In this document: piece after piece, positions 6,669 through 12,682 of the stretch | Numbering within the stretch: the stretch's first letter is position 1 | How the letters are laid out: each line of letters opens with the position of its first letter | DNA from: an uncultured Oscillospiraceae bacterium | GTDB lineage: Bacteria > Bacillota > Clostridia > Oscillospirales > Ruminococcaceae | Direction of reading: 5' to 3' | NCBI GenBank assembly: GCA_900543295.1 | Contig: UQQY01000051.1 | Location: forward strand, 1-12,716 | DNA: 12,716 bases | The notes under the pieces: model-generated | Database searches by the model: none | The model's input: the letters and a program-made list of their open reading frames with translations, nothing else | Told to the model about the DNA's origin: nothing | Program-made: the position numbers and the translations under genes

Positions 6669-6697
6669 TTGACAGCACAGGATAACCGTGATACACT
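6669..6697 (+). promoter_or_regulatory. Promoter of the MgtC-like gene
   Basis: TTGACA (6669-6674), 17 bp, TACACT (6692-6697). The -35 is perfect and the -10 a 4/6 match. The predicted transcription start near 6704 is only about 12 nt before the first in-frame ATG. Confidence 0.65.
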
Positions 6698-6715
6698 GCA
6701 ATTTCAAAGAAAATC

Positions 6716-7444
6716 ATGGGAGGAAAGGAGCGCATCGCTACGAACGCCTTTTTTAATCATCTGTTTTCGATGATTGCCTCAGATTTTACGGGAAGCCTTT
6801 ATATGATGGTTCGTATGCTGGCGGCATGCCTGTGCGGCGCGTGTATCGGTCTGGAGCGAAGCCGCCGGCAAAAGGACGCCGGCATCCGGACGCATATCAT
6901 TGTGGCGCTCGGTTCCGCACTGATGATGATTGTATCAAAATACGGCTTTTTTGATATTTTGCAGTACGGCGGATTAAGCGCGGACGCCTCCAGAATTGCA
7001 GCAAATGTCATAACCGGCGTGAGCTTTTTGGGAGCCGGCATGATCTTTATGCGGAATGCATCTGTCAAAGGGCTGACTACGGCTGCGGGAATCTGGACAA
7101 CCTCCGGCATTGGTATGGCGATTGGCGCCGGAATGTATACGGTCGGCATTTTTGCGACCGTTCTGATGATTGTACTGCAAATTGTCCTGCACATGTGGTT
7201 TTCCCGTCTTGAAAATACGGCAACGGAATTTACTGTTCTGCTTAGAGATGTGCCGGACAGCATAAAAAATTTCCGCGACAGTCTGACGCAGCGGAATATC
7301 TGCATTGAAAGCTGCAAAATGACACGAACCCACGGCTCGTCGATTTCGTTGGATATTACCGTTAAGAAGCCGCGTGACGCTTCAGTGGATGCGCTTTTGC
7401 TGCTCGCAGAAGAGAATGAAAACGTGCTTTCTATTGATATTTAG
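6716..7444 (+). CDS. MgtC/SapB family membrane protein
   Basis: Up to 242 aa. Seen: hydrophobic N-terminal half with the family signature GLERSRRQKDAGIRTH (45-60), GVSFLGAGMIF (101-111) and GLTTAAGIWTTSGIGMAIGAG (119-139), about four to five membrane segments, then a soluble C-terminal domain (about 170-242) of the ACT-like type seen in longer MgtC proteins. Family knowledge: MgtC modulates ATP synthase activity and growth at low Mg2+ in Salmonella; roles in commensal Firmicutes are not settled. The start is uncertain. The ATG at 6716 has no ribosome binding site in front, while GGAGGAAAGGAG lies just inside it (6718-6729). The next in-frame ATG is at 6770. No Mg2+ riboswitch was seen in the short leader. 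Confidence 0.85.
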   Translation: MGGKERIATNAFFNHLFSMIASDFTGSLYMMVRMLAACLCGACIGLERSRRQKDAGIRTHIIVALGSALMMIVSKYGFFDILQYGGLSADASRIAANVITGVSFLGAGMIFMRNASVKGLTTAAGIWTTSGIGMAIGAGMYTVGIFATVLMIVLQIVLHMWFSRLENTATEFTVLLRDVPDSIKNFRDSLTQRNICIESCKMTRTHGSSISLDITVKKPRDASVDALLLLAEENENVLSIDI

Positions 7445-7462
7445 GCTTTAAGAAAAAACAAG

Positions 7463-7498
7463 CAGAGCCGGAAGAAGTCAAAATTTCTTCCGGCTCTG
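7463..7498. terminator. Stem-loop after the MgtC-like gene
   Basis: CAGAGCCGGAAGAA (7463-7476) and TTCTTCCGGCTCTG (7485-7498) form a perfect 14-bp stem starting 19 nt past the stop codon. On the + side the T-tract is poor (TGCTGTTTGC). On the minus side an A-run at 7453-7459 supplies a T-run, so it may terminate leftward transcription better. Confidence 0.7.
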
Positions 7499-7644
7499 TG
7501 CTGTTTGCTGCATATAAATTTTGCCGCTTATCCGGAAAAAAGAAACGGATTTTTGCGAAAAATGCTTCTTTTTTCGGAATTTTTATTCCGAATTACGGAA
7601 CAAAAATTCCTTCTTAAAACACCGATAAAGCCCGATATAAAGCG

Positions 7645-7671
7645 AAAAGACCGCCCTTAAGCGGTCTTTTT
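7645..7671. terminator. Intrinsic terminator
   Basis: AAAAGACCGC (7645-7654) and GCGGTCTTTT (7661-7670) form a 10-bp stem with a 6-nt loop, followed by T. The A and T runs on both sides allow action in either direction. It lies downstream of the acetyltransferase gene on the minus strand. Confidence 0.85.
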
Positions 7672-7697
7672 ATCTGGCAACAGTTGATAATAATGAT

Positions 7698-7764
7698 ACG
7701 GTTTCATAGAGTTTCAAAAGGTTCCACTTAAAAATGAAACCATAGCGGTGAAAGTGAAACCATA
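7698..7764. repeat. Cluster of GGTTTCAT / ATGAAACC words
   Basis: ACGGTTTCATA at 7698-7708, then TGAAACCATA twice, at 7735-7744 and 7755-7764, 20 bp apart. GGTTTCAT (7700-7707) and ATGAAACC (7734-7741) form a perfect 8-bp inverted repeat. The 11-mer ACGGTTTCATA recurs exactly at 8380-8390, on the other side of the acetyltransferase gene. Confidence 0.6.
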
Positions 7765-7788
7765 CTCACCCGTTCGTCAAACTGGAAA

Positions 7789-8301
7789 TTATACTCCTCT
7801 TTTTAGTAGTGAATACATTTTCATATCAATAACTTTACCATTCTTTATGGCATTCCTTCTCAAAGTACCTTCATACTGAAAACCTGCTTTTTCAAGCACT
7901 CTGCAAGATGCGCTATTGTATGCAAACGGCTCTGCATAAATGCGGATAATATCGCTTCTGTCAAAAACATAATCACAAATCTGTTTTACAGCTTCGGTCA
8001 TAATTCCTTTACCCCAATATTCTTCTGCAATGTAATACCCCAATTCAGCAGTTCGTTTATGTATGTTTTCTTGGCGAAAAACGCCAATACTTCCAATCAC
8101 TTTATTGTCTATTGTAATAGCAAACGCAAAAGTATCGTTTTCATTTGCAGAAAGCATTGCAGAGATATAATCCTTTCCGTCCTGCTCGGTGTAAGGATAA
8201 GGTAATCCGTCCCGAAGATTATTTTGTATTTTTTTATTGGAAAGTGCCAATGCTAAATCTGTTGCATCTGATAACTCCCATCCCCTTATTTTAACAACCA
8301 T
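7789..8301 (-). CDS. GNAT-family N-acetyltransferase (RimJ/RimL type)
   Basis: 170-aa cytoplasmic acetyl-CoA-dependent acetyltransferase. Seen: N-terminal substrate strand region, AITIDNKVIGSIGVF (61-75), acetyl-CoA motif GYYIAEEYWGKGIMTEAV (88-105) containing the WGKG pyrophosphate loop, and motif B YNSASCRVLEKAGF (128-141), typical of the RimJ/RimL/SpeG-like subgroup. The substrate (protein N-terminus, amino acid, polyamine or drug) cannot be told. GAGGTG lies 8 nt before the ATG at 8301. Its base and codon use is clearly more AT-rich than the neighbouring genes, and 11-bp direct repeats lie on both sides, which suggests recent acquisition. It is alone in its transcription unit, between terminators. 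Confidence 0.88.
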   Translation of the reverse strand: MVVKIRGWELSDATDLALALSNKKIQNNLRDGLPYPYTEQDGKDYISAMLSANENDTFAFAITIDNKVIGSIGVFRQENIHKRTAELGYYIAEEYWGKGIMTEAVKQICDYVFDRSDIIRIYAEPFAYNSASCRVLEKAGFQYEGTLRRNAIKNGKVIDMKMYSLLKRGV

Positions 8302-8370
8302 TTTCTTTTCACCTCAAAAATCCCGATTTGTCGAATTGCTCGTATCAGATTATTATGTTTATCATAAATG

Positions 8371-8411
8371 AAAAGCACAACGGTTTCATATTAAAACCAT
8401 TGTGCTTTTTT
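8371..8411. terminator. Terminator after tRNA-Pro
   Basis: AAAAGCACAA (8371-8380) pairs with TTGTGCTTTT (8400-8409). After one C/A mismatch the stem continues as GGTTT/AAACC (8382-8386, 8394-8398). It directly follows the 3' end of the tRNA on the minus strand, and the next bases there are a T-run. The T-run on the + side also makes it bidirectional. Confidence 0.85.
8380..8390. repeat. Right copy of an 11-bp direct repeat
   Basis: ACGGTTTCATA, identical to 7698-7708 and in the same orientation, so the two copies bracket the acetyltransferase gene. This copy lies inside the tRNA terminator stem-loop. Confidence 0.5.
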
Positions 8412-8487
8412 GGTCGAGGCGACAGGATTTGAACCTGCGGCCTCTGCGTCCCGAACGCAGCGCTCTACCAAACTGAGCCACGCCTCG
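8411..8487 (-). tRNA. tRNA-Pro (anticodon CGG)
   Basis: Full cloverleaf on the minus strand: acceptor CGAGGCG/CGCCTCG, D arm GCTC/GAGC, anticodon arm CTGCG-TTCGGGA-CGCAG with anticodon CGG (reads CCG, proline), variable loop, T arm GCAGG-TTCAAAT-CCTGT, discriminator A and an encoded CCA end. C1-G72 and discriminator A fit bacterial tRNA-Pro. It is downstream of the MATE gene, with its own promoter and terminator. Confidence 0.97.
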
Positions 8488-8503
8488 ACGAAGAACGATA
8501 TTT

Positions 8504-8531
8504 ATTATACCATAGAAAAGAATAATGTCAA
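8504..8531 (-). promoter_or_regulatory. Promoter of tRNA-Pro
   Basis: On the minus strand TTGACA (8531-8526), 16 bp, TATAAT (8509-8504): both hexamers perfect. Predicted start about 10 nt before the tRNA. The TGA stop codon of the upstream MATE gene (8530-8528) is part of this -35 hexamer. Confidence 0.85.
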
Positions 8532-9853
8532 GTCCCTTTTTCGTCCTTTTTTGCTTTTTTCATTCGGAACAACGCAAGCAGAATCAAAGCGCAGAGCGTA
8601 AACTGTACGGCGGCCAAAACCGTCCAGATTCCGTTTGTATCGAAAATAAGCGGCAGAATCACCAGAAACAGCGGCGTGAAAAGAAGCGGATCCGCATAGA
8701 CAAAGAATGTGGACATTTTTGTGTTATCCACCGCGTAAAAGTAGGAAATGGCACTGCGCACAATTCCGGCAAAGGGATAGGCAAACGCCGTAAGGATTAA
8801 CCCTGTACGCGCCATTTCGGCCGCCTCTGCGGATACGCCGAACAGTTCAGTGAAAAAACCGGTTGTCGGAAGGGAAATAAGCAGAAAAGCGCAGCCCAGC
8901 GCCAGCGCAAGCCGGAACATCCGCCGACGTACACGTTCCATCTCCTCAAACCGCGCCGCCCCATAGAGAAAGCTGATAATCGGCTGCGCGCCGTCTCCGA
9001 TTCCCTGCAAAAGATACAGAAACGTCGCGGAAACGTATGAGAGCACGGAATATGCAGCCACCGCCGTGTCCCCGCCGTAGCGGATACACTGCCAGTTGGC
9101 AAAAATGATGACAATGGACGGCGCCATCGCCACGCCGAACGGAGAAAGACCGATTTTCAGCGTGCGCAGCATCAGCCGGAAATTGGGGCGGAAATCTGAA
9201 AGCCGAAAGGGAAGCTGACGGTCTGTACAAAGCGCAATCAGGCTAGCCAGCGCGACGACGCCCTGCGCTGCAACCGTCGCGGCGCCCGCACCGGAAATTC
9301 CCCACCCAAACGCCATGACAAGCAGAGCATCCAGCACAATATTCGTAATAAGCCCCGAAATCATGATAACCATGGCCAGCACCGCGCGGCGGCTGTTTTT
9401 TAAAATTGGCGTAAGTCCGCAGCCGAACACTTGAAAAAAGGTCCCGAACAAAACCATGCGGATGTACGATTCTGCTGCGGAGAGCAGTTCTCCCTGTGCG
9501 CCGAATGCCCGCAAAATGACAGGATAGCTTAAAAACAGACTGCCCATGAGCAGTGCAGAAAAAAGAGTGAGCGTCAAAATGGTATTTCCTCTTGCGGCGG
9601 CTGTTTTTTTCGCATCCTCGGCGCCGGAAAACAGCGACATCAGAACAGAGCCACCCACACCCACGCCGATGCCGGCCGCCTGCAAGAGCGCCGCAATCGG
9701 CCACGCGATATTGATTGCGCCCAGACCGATGTCGCCCGTTGCCTGCCCGACAAAAAAGCCGTCTACAATCGCATAAAACCCACTCAGCACCATCGTGAGC
9801 ATGGAAGGCAGTACGTAGTGCCAAAAACGGTTCTCATTCGGTTCCTTTCTCAT
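8528..9853 (-). CDS. MATE family multidrug/toxin efflux transporter
   Basis: 441-aa integral membrane antiporter, predicted 12 membrane helices in two pseudo-symmetric halves, expected to export cationic drugs or metabolites using a Na+ or H+ gradient. Seen: N-terminal FWHYVLPSMLTMVLSGFYAI (10-29) and VDGFFVGQATGDIGLGAINI (30-49), the DGFFVG core typical of MATE proteins of the DinF/MepA-like branch, and a matching second-half segment GIGDGAQPIISFLYGA (about 280-295). Length is usual for the family. The start at 9853 is preceded by a GGGGG-rich ribosome binding site 7-8 nt upstream. A broken XRE regulator lies immediately upstream on the same strand. The substrate is unknown. Confidence 0.92.
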   Translation of the reverse strand: MRKEPNENRFWHYVLPSMLTMVLSGFYAIVDGFFVGQATGDIGLGAINIAWPIAALLQAAGIGVGVGGSVLMSLFSGAEDAKKTAAARGNTILTLTLFSALLMGSLFLSYPVILRAFGAQGELLSAAESYIRMVLFGTFFQVFGCGLTPILKNSRRAVLAMVIMISGLITNIVLDALLVMAFGWGISGAGAATVAAQGVVALASLIALCTDRQLPFRLSDFRPNFRLMLRTLKIGLSPFGVAMAPSIVIIFANWQCIRYGGDTAVAAYSVLSYVSATFLYLLQGIGDGAQPIISFLYGAARFEEMERVRRRMFRLALALGCAFLLISLPTTGFFTELFGVSAEAAEMARTGLILTAFAYPFAGIVRSAISYFYAVDNTKMSTFFVYADPLLFTPLFLVILPLIFDTNGIWTVLAAVQFTLCALILLALFRMKKAKKDEKGT

Positions 9854-9916
9854 GGACAGCCCCCTTTTCTTTAGAAGCAGGATAAGTTTCCAATAGTCCG
9901 CGATGGGACGATCAAC

Positions 9917-9945
9917 ATTTTATCACAGACGCAGTCTTCCGTCAA
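9917..9945 (-). promoter_or_regulatory. Promoter of the MATE gene
   Basis: On the minus strand TTGACG (9945-9940), 17 bp, TAAAAT (9922-9917): 5/6 and 5/6 matches with ideal spacing. Predicted leader about 57 nt. The -35 overlaps the TGA stop (9944-9942) of the upstream XRE reading frame. Confidence 0.75.
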
Positions 9946-10230
9946 GAAGCAGAAGAATTTTTGTGGCAGAAAAGCTGATAACTTTTTAGCGGGATGCTAT
10001 CTTCAGAAACGTTAACCGAAATACCTTCAAAAAGCTGACTTAAAGATATATCCAAAGCACTTGTAATCCTTTTTAAGCTTTCAAGTGTAACATCCTTTTC
10101 ACCACGTTCAACTTGTCCGATATAGGTTGCATGGAGACCGGAGATTTCTGATAATTTCTCCTGTGTATAAATTCCGTTTATTTCGATAGTATCGGATACG
10201 TTGTCCTATTATTCGTACAATCCCGCTCAC
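9942..10230 (-). pseudogene. Frameshifted XRE/HTH_3-family transcriptional regulator
   Basis: Reading the minus strand from GTG at 10230 (GGAGG at 10243-10239, 8 nt upstream; an ATG at 10245 is in the same frame but poorly placed) gives VSGIVRIIGQRIRYYRNKRN, the start of a SinR-like Cro/C1 helix-turn-helix. The frame then breaks within about 10161-10175. One base more than expected puts the rest in another frame: QEKLSEISGLHATYIGQVER, then GEKDVTLESLKRITSALDIS and LSQLFEGI, ending at TGA 9944-9942. Removing one base restores a continuous 95-aa single-domain regulator. As it stands, translation would stop at 10108-10110 after about 40 residues, losing the recognition helix. The second frame has no ATG, GTG or TTG start upstream of the HTH. 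It is either a real pseudogene or a sequencing error. It may have regulated the downstream MATE gene. Confidence 0.82.
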
Positions 10231-10354
10231 AGAAGTTTCCTCCATTTCGACGATATATTAGTACGATTTTAGGCCTTATTTTTTCCAGAGACTATAACTT
10301 TTAAGGCGAGAATATCACATACTATAAATTTGAAATGAATTTTTTCGTTGAAAA

Positions 10355-10390
10355 AGAAGAGCTTCTCCTTTTAAAAGGAGAAGCTCTTCT
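10355..10390 (-). terminator. Terminator of the amino-acid ABC operon
   Basis: A perfect 36-nt palindrome: 18-nt arms 10355-10372 and 10373-10390, centre TTTT/AAAA. It lies 16 nt after the ATPase stop codon on the minus strand and is followed there by a T-rich tract (complement of the A-run 10351-10355). Confidence 0.88.
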
Positions 10391-10406
10391 GAATAAACCC
10401 CATTTC

Positions 10407-11129
10407 TTACAGTACCTTCGAAAGAAAGTCGCGCAGACGCTCATTCTCAGGATTGTCAAAAAAGATCTGCGGCGCGCCCTGCTCCAAAATCTGTCCGCCG
10501 TCCATAAAGAGAACGCGCGTCGCAACCTCGCGGGCAAAGCCCATCTCATGCGTTACGACTACCATGGTCATCCCGTCATCTGCCAGCTCCTTCATCAGCT
10601 CCAGCACCTCGCCGACCATCTCCGGATCGAGCGCGGAGGTCGGCTCGTCAAACAGCATCACGTCCGGATTCATCGCAAGCGACCGCACGATTGCAATGCG
10701 CTGCTTCTGTCCACCCGAAAGCATATTCGGATAGGTGTCGGCCTTGTCTAAAAGCCCGATCCGACCGAGCAGACGCTTTGCATTCTGCTCCGCCTCCGCT
10801 TTGCTTTGCAGCTTGAGCATCGTAGGCGCCAGCGTGATATTCTGCAAAACCGTCAGATGCGGGAAAAGGTTGAAGTGCTGAAACACCATGCCCATTTTCC
10901 GGCGCACAAGGTTAATGTCGCACTTTTTCGCATTGATCTGCTCGCCCTCGAACCAAATCTCACCGGAATCCGGCGTTTCCAGCAGATTCAGGCACCGGAG
11001 AAAGGTGCTTTTTCCCGAACCGGACGGCCCGATCACAACAACCTTCTCTCCCTTTTCAATGGTTTCAGAAATACCGTTTAATACCACGTTTCCGTCAAAG
11101 CTCTTGACTAAGTTTTTAACCTCGATCAC
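10407..11129 (-). CDS. Polar amino-acid ABC transporter, ATP-binding subunit
   Basis: 240-aa ATPase of the GlnQ/HisP/ArtP class that powers import as a homodimer on the cytoplasmic face. Seen: Walker A GPSGSGKST (34-42), Q-loop Gln84 in VFQHFNLFPH (82-91), signature LSGGQKQR (137-144), Walker B VMLFDEPTSALDPE (157-170) and H-loop His194. All key residues are intact and the length is typical. The start is GTG at 11129, with AAAGGAGG about 10 nt upstream. It overlaps the end of the permease gene by 14 nt, implying translational coupling. It is the last gene of the three-gene operon and is followed by a strong terminator. Confidence 0.97.
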   Translation of the reverse strand: MIEVKNLVKSFDGNVVLNGISETIEKGEKVVVIGPSGSGKSTFLRCLNLLETPDSGEIWFEGEQINAKKCDINLVRRKMGMVFQHFNLFPHLTVLQNITLAPTMLKLQSKAEAEQNAKRLLGRIGLLDKADTYPNMLSGGQKQRIAIVRSLAMNPDVMLFDEPTSALDPEMVGEVLELMKELADDGMTMVVVTHEMGFAREVATRVLFMDGGQILEQGAPQIFFDNPENERLRDFLSKVL

Positions 11130-11823
11130 TGCGCGCCAGCCTCCTTTCCAAAATAGAGAACAGCTTGGTCAGCCCGAATGTCAGCAGCAGATAGATCGCC
11201 GCAATCGACAAAAGCGGCATCCATGCGTTATAGGTTGCGTTTCTTATCATATCGCCCGCTTTGTTCAAATCCATCACTGCGATGAATGAAAGTACGGAGG
11301 TCTCTTTAATTAAGGCGATAAACTCACTCGTATAGGTGGGCAGAGCAGTTTTGACCGCCTGCGGGATTACAATGCGCCACATCGTCTGCGTCCGGCTTAG
11401 TCCCAGCGAACGGCCCGCCTCAGTCTGGCCGATGTCCACGCCCTGAATACCGGCGCGGAAAATCTCGGTAACGTACGCGCCGGAGTTGATGCCGCAGCCG
11501 AGAATGGCTACCAGATGGCGGTCTAATCCAAGCGGCGCAAATATGACAAAATAGAAAATCATCAGTTGGGTCGCAAGCGGAATGCCGCGGATAATGGTCG
11601 TATAAGTCGTAGCAATCCCCCGCAGGACGCGGGATTTTGAAATTTTGCAGAGCGCCAGCAGACAGCCGATCACTGTGCCGATCAAAACCGCGCATACGGC
11701 TATATAAATCGTCGTCCAAAGGCCTTCCGCCACCAAAAGCCAGCGTCCGTCTTTTATCATGGTTTTATAAAGATCGCTCGCAACGCCGGAGAAAAATGCG
11801 CCGATTGCACCTAAAAACTCCAT
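11116..11823 (-). CDS. Polar amino-acid ABC transporter, permease subunit
   Basis: 235-aa membrane protein of the HisM/GlnP permease family. Seen: after an N-terminal amphipathic stretch, the first core helix around WTTIYIAVCAVLIGTVIGCL (36-55), the family motif IIRGIPLATQLMIFYF (77-92), and the EAA loop EAGRSLGLSRTQTMWRIVIP (135-154) that docks on the ATPase; then two or more C-terminal helices. It is the only permease gene in the operon, so it probably forms a homodimer. The ribosome binding site AAGAGGA lies about 6 nt before ATG 11823. It is separated from the binding-protein gene by an 85-nt gap with a stable hairpin. Confidence 0.95.
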   Translation of the reverse strand: MEFLGAIGAFFSGVASDLYKTMIKDGRWLLVAEGLWTTIYIAVCAVLIGTVIGCLLALCKISKSRVLRGIATTYTTIIRGIPLATQLMIFYFVIFAPLGLDRHLVAILGCGINSGAYVTEIFRAGIQGVDIGQTEAGRSLGLSRTQTMWRIVIPQAVKTALPTYTSEFIALIKETSVLSFIAVMDLNKAGDMIRNATYNAWMPLLSIAAIYLLLTFGLTKLFSILERRLARSDRG

Positions 11824-11853
11824 TCGATGTCCTCTTTTCTTTTACACAAGATA

Positions 11854-11881
11854 CCGGACGGGGCTTTCGTGCTCCGTCCGG
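11854..11881 (-). promoter_or_regulatory. Intercistronic hairpin between binding protein and permease
   Basis: CCGGACGGGGC (11854-11864) and GCTCCGTCCGG (11871-11881) form an 11-bp GC-rich stem (one G-U) with a 6-nt loop. No T-run follows on the minus strand, so it is not a standard terminator. It fits an RNA-stabilising or partial-attenuation element that keeps the binding-protein mRNA more abundant. Confidence 0.6.
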
Positions 11882-11908
11882 CCGTGCTTATTCCTGCTGT
11901 GTACAGGC

Positions 11909-12682
11909 TTACTTTCTGACAATAATGACCTGCTCGGACTCGTAATAGGCGTCCGAAAAATCTACGTTTTCAAGGCGATCCGGCGTTACGGACATACCTG
12001 CCGCAATGAAATCGATGGAACCGGCCTGAAGCGCGCCGATCAGCGCGTCAAAATCCATATTGACAACCTCAAGCTTCTGGCCCATATGCTGTGCGACATA
12101 CTGGGACATTGAAATATCAAAGCCGACAATCTGGTTGCCCTCGGTGTATTCAAACGGCCAGAAGGAAGCGTTCGTCCCCATTTTAATCGTATCTCCGCTG
12201 GAGGCATACTCATCCGGAATTTTGATTTCGCCGTCCGCAGGCATAAACGCCTCGCAGAGCTTGTCATACTCGCCGTTCGCTTTCATATCCGCGATCGCAG
12301 CATTGATCTTTTCCTGAAGATCGGTGTCGCCCTTTCTGACGGCAATCGCATATTCCTCTTTGGTAAAGCGGATATCCAGAATTTTTAAATCGCTGTTCTG
12401 CGCCACAATCTGCGACGCGGGCAACTCGTCGATGACAACCGCGTCAATGCCGCCGTTTTTCAAGTCGAGCGCAGCGTCCATGCCGGATTTAAAGGAAGCA
12501 ACCTCCGCATCCGGACAGTTCTCCTGCACCCAGCTCTCGCCGGTAGTGCCGCCCTGCACGCCAACCTTTAAACCGTTTAAGTCCTCTGCTTTTTCAATCG
12601 TAACCTGCTTTTTCTGCGCGCATCCAAACATACTGCATGCGCAGAATACCGCCGCCATCAATATGGCTAAAATCTTTTTCAT
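11909..12682 (-). CDS. Circularly permuted amino-acid-binding lipoprotein (SBP family 3)
   Basis: 257-aa extracellular binding protein of the importer, starting at ATG 12682 behind GAGGAGG. Seen: signal peptide and lipobox MFGC (18-21, lipidated Cys21), then AEDLNGLKVGVQGGTTGES (32-50) and GGIDAVVIDELPAS (77-90), then YAIAVRKGDTDLQEKI (111-126) and NGEYDKL (136-142), a linker (about 148-165), then MGTNASFWPFEYTEGN (168-183), DFDALIGALQAGSIDFIAAG (210-229) and SVTPDRLENVDFSDAYYESE (231-250), ending at VRK. In the family, the TNASFWPFEY to VDFSDAYYES block normally comes first and the DLNGLKVGVQGGTT block follows it; here the order is swapped. Residues expected to hold an alpha-amino acid are kept: Arg236 (carboxylate), Asp85 (amino group), Thr46/Thr47 loop, aromatic Phe174/Trp175. 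Function as a polar amino-acid receptor is therefore likely; the ligand is unknown. Confidence 0.9.
   Translation of the reverse strand: MKKILAILMAAVFCACSMFGCAQKKQVTIEKAEDLNGLKVGVQGGTTGESWVQENCPDAEVASFKSGMDAALDLKNGGIDAVVIDELPASQIVAQNSDLKILDIRFTKEEYAIAVRKGDTDLQEKINAAIADMKANGEYDKLCEAFMPADGEIKIPDEYASSGDTIKMGTNASFWPFEYTEGNQIVGFDISMSQYVAQHMGQKLEVVNMDFDALIGALQAGSIDFIAAGMSVTPDRLENVDFSDAYYESEQVIIVRK

Larger units (their letters stand above)
7499..7788. other. AT-rich gene-free stretch with stacked hairpins
   Basis: No credible gene on either strand. Seen: an imperfect inverted repeat 7531-7544 with 7566-7578 (one bulged G), an 8-bp hairpin TTCGGAAT/ATTCCGAA (7573-7580, 7585-7592), a terminator at 7645-7671, and copies of GGTTTCATA/TATGAAACC-type words between 7698 and 7764. 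It forms the left flank of the AT-rich acetyltransferase gene. Confidence 0.6.

Noticed and set aside
10355..10390. Perfect 36-nt palindrome considered as an operator or recombination site
   Set aside because: Its position just after the ATPase stop codon and the adjacent T-rich tract fit a terminator.
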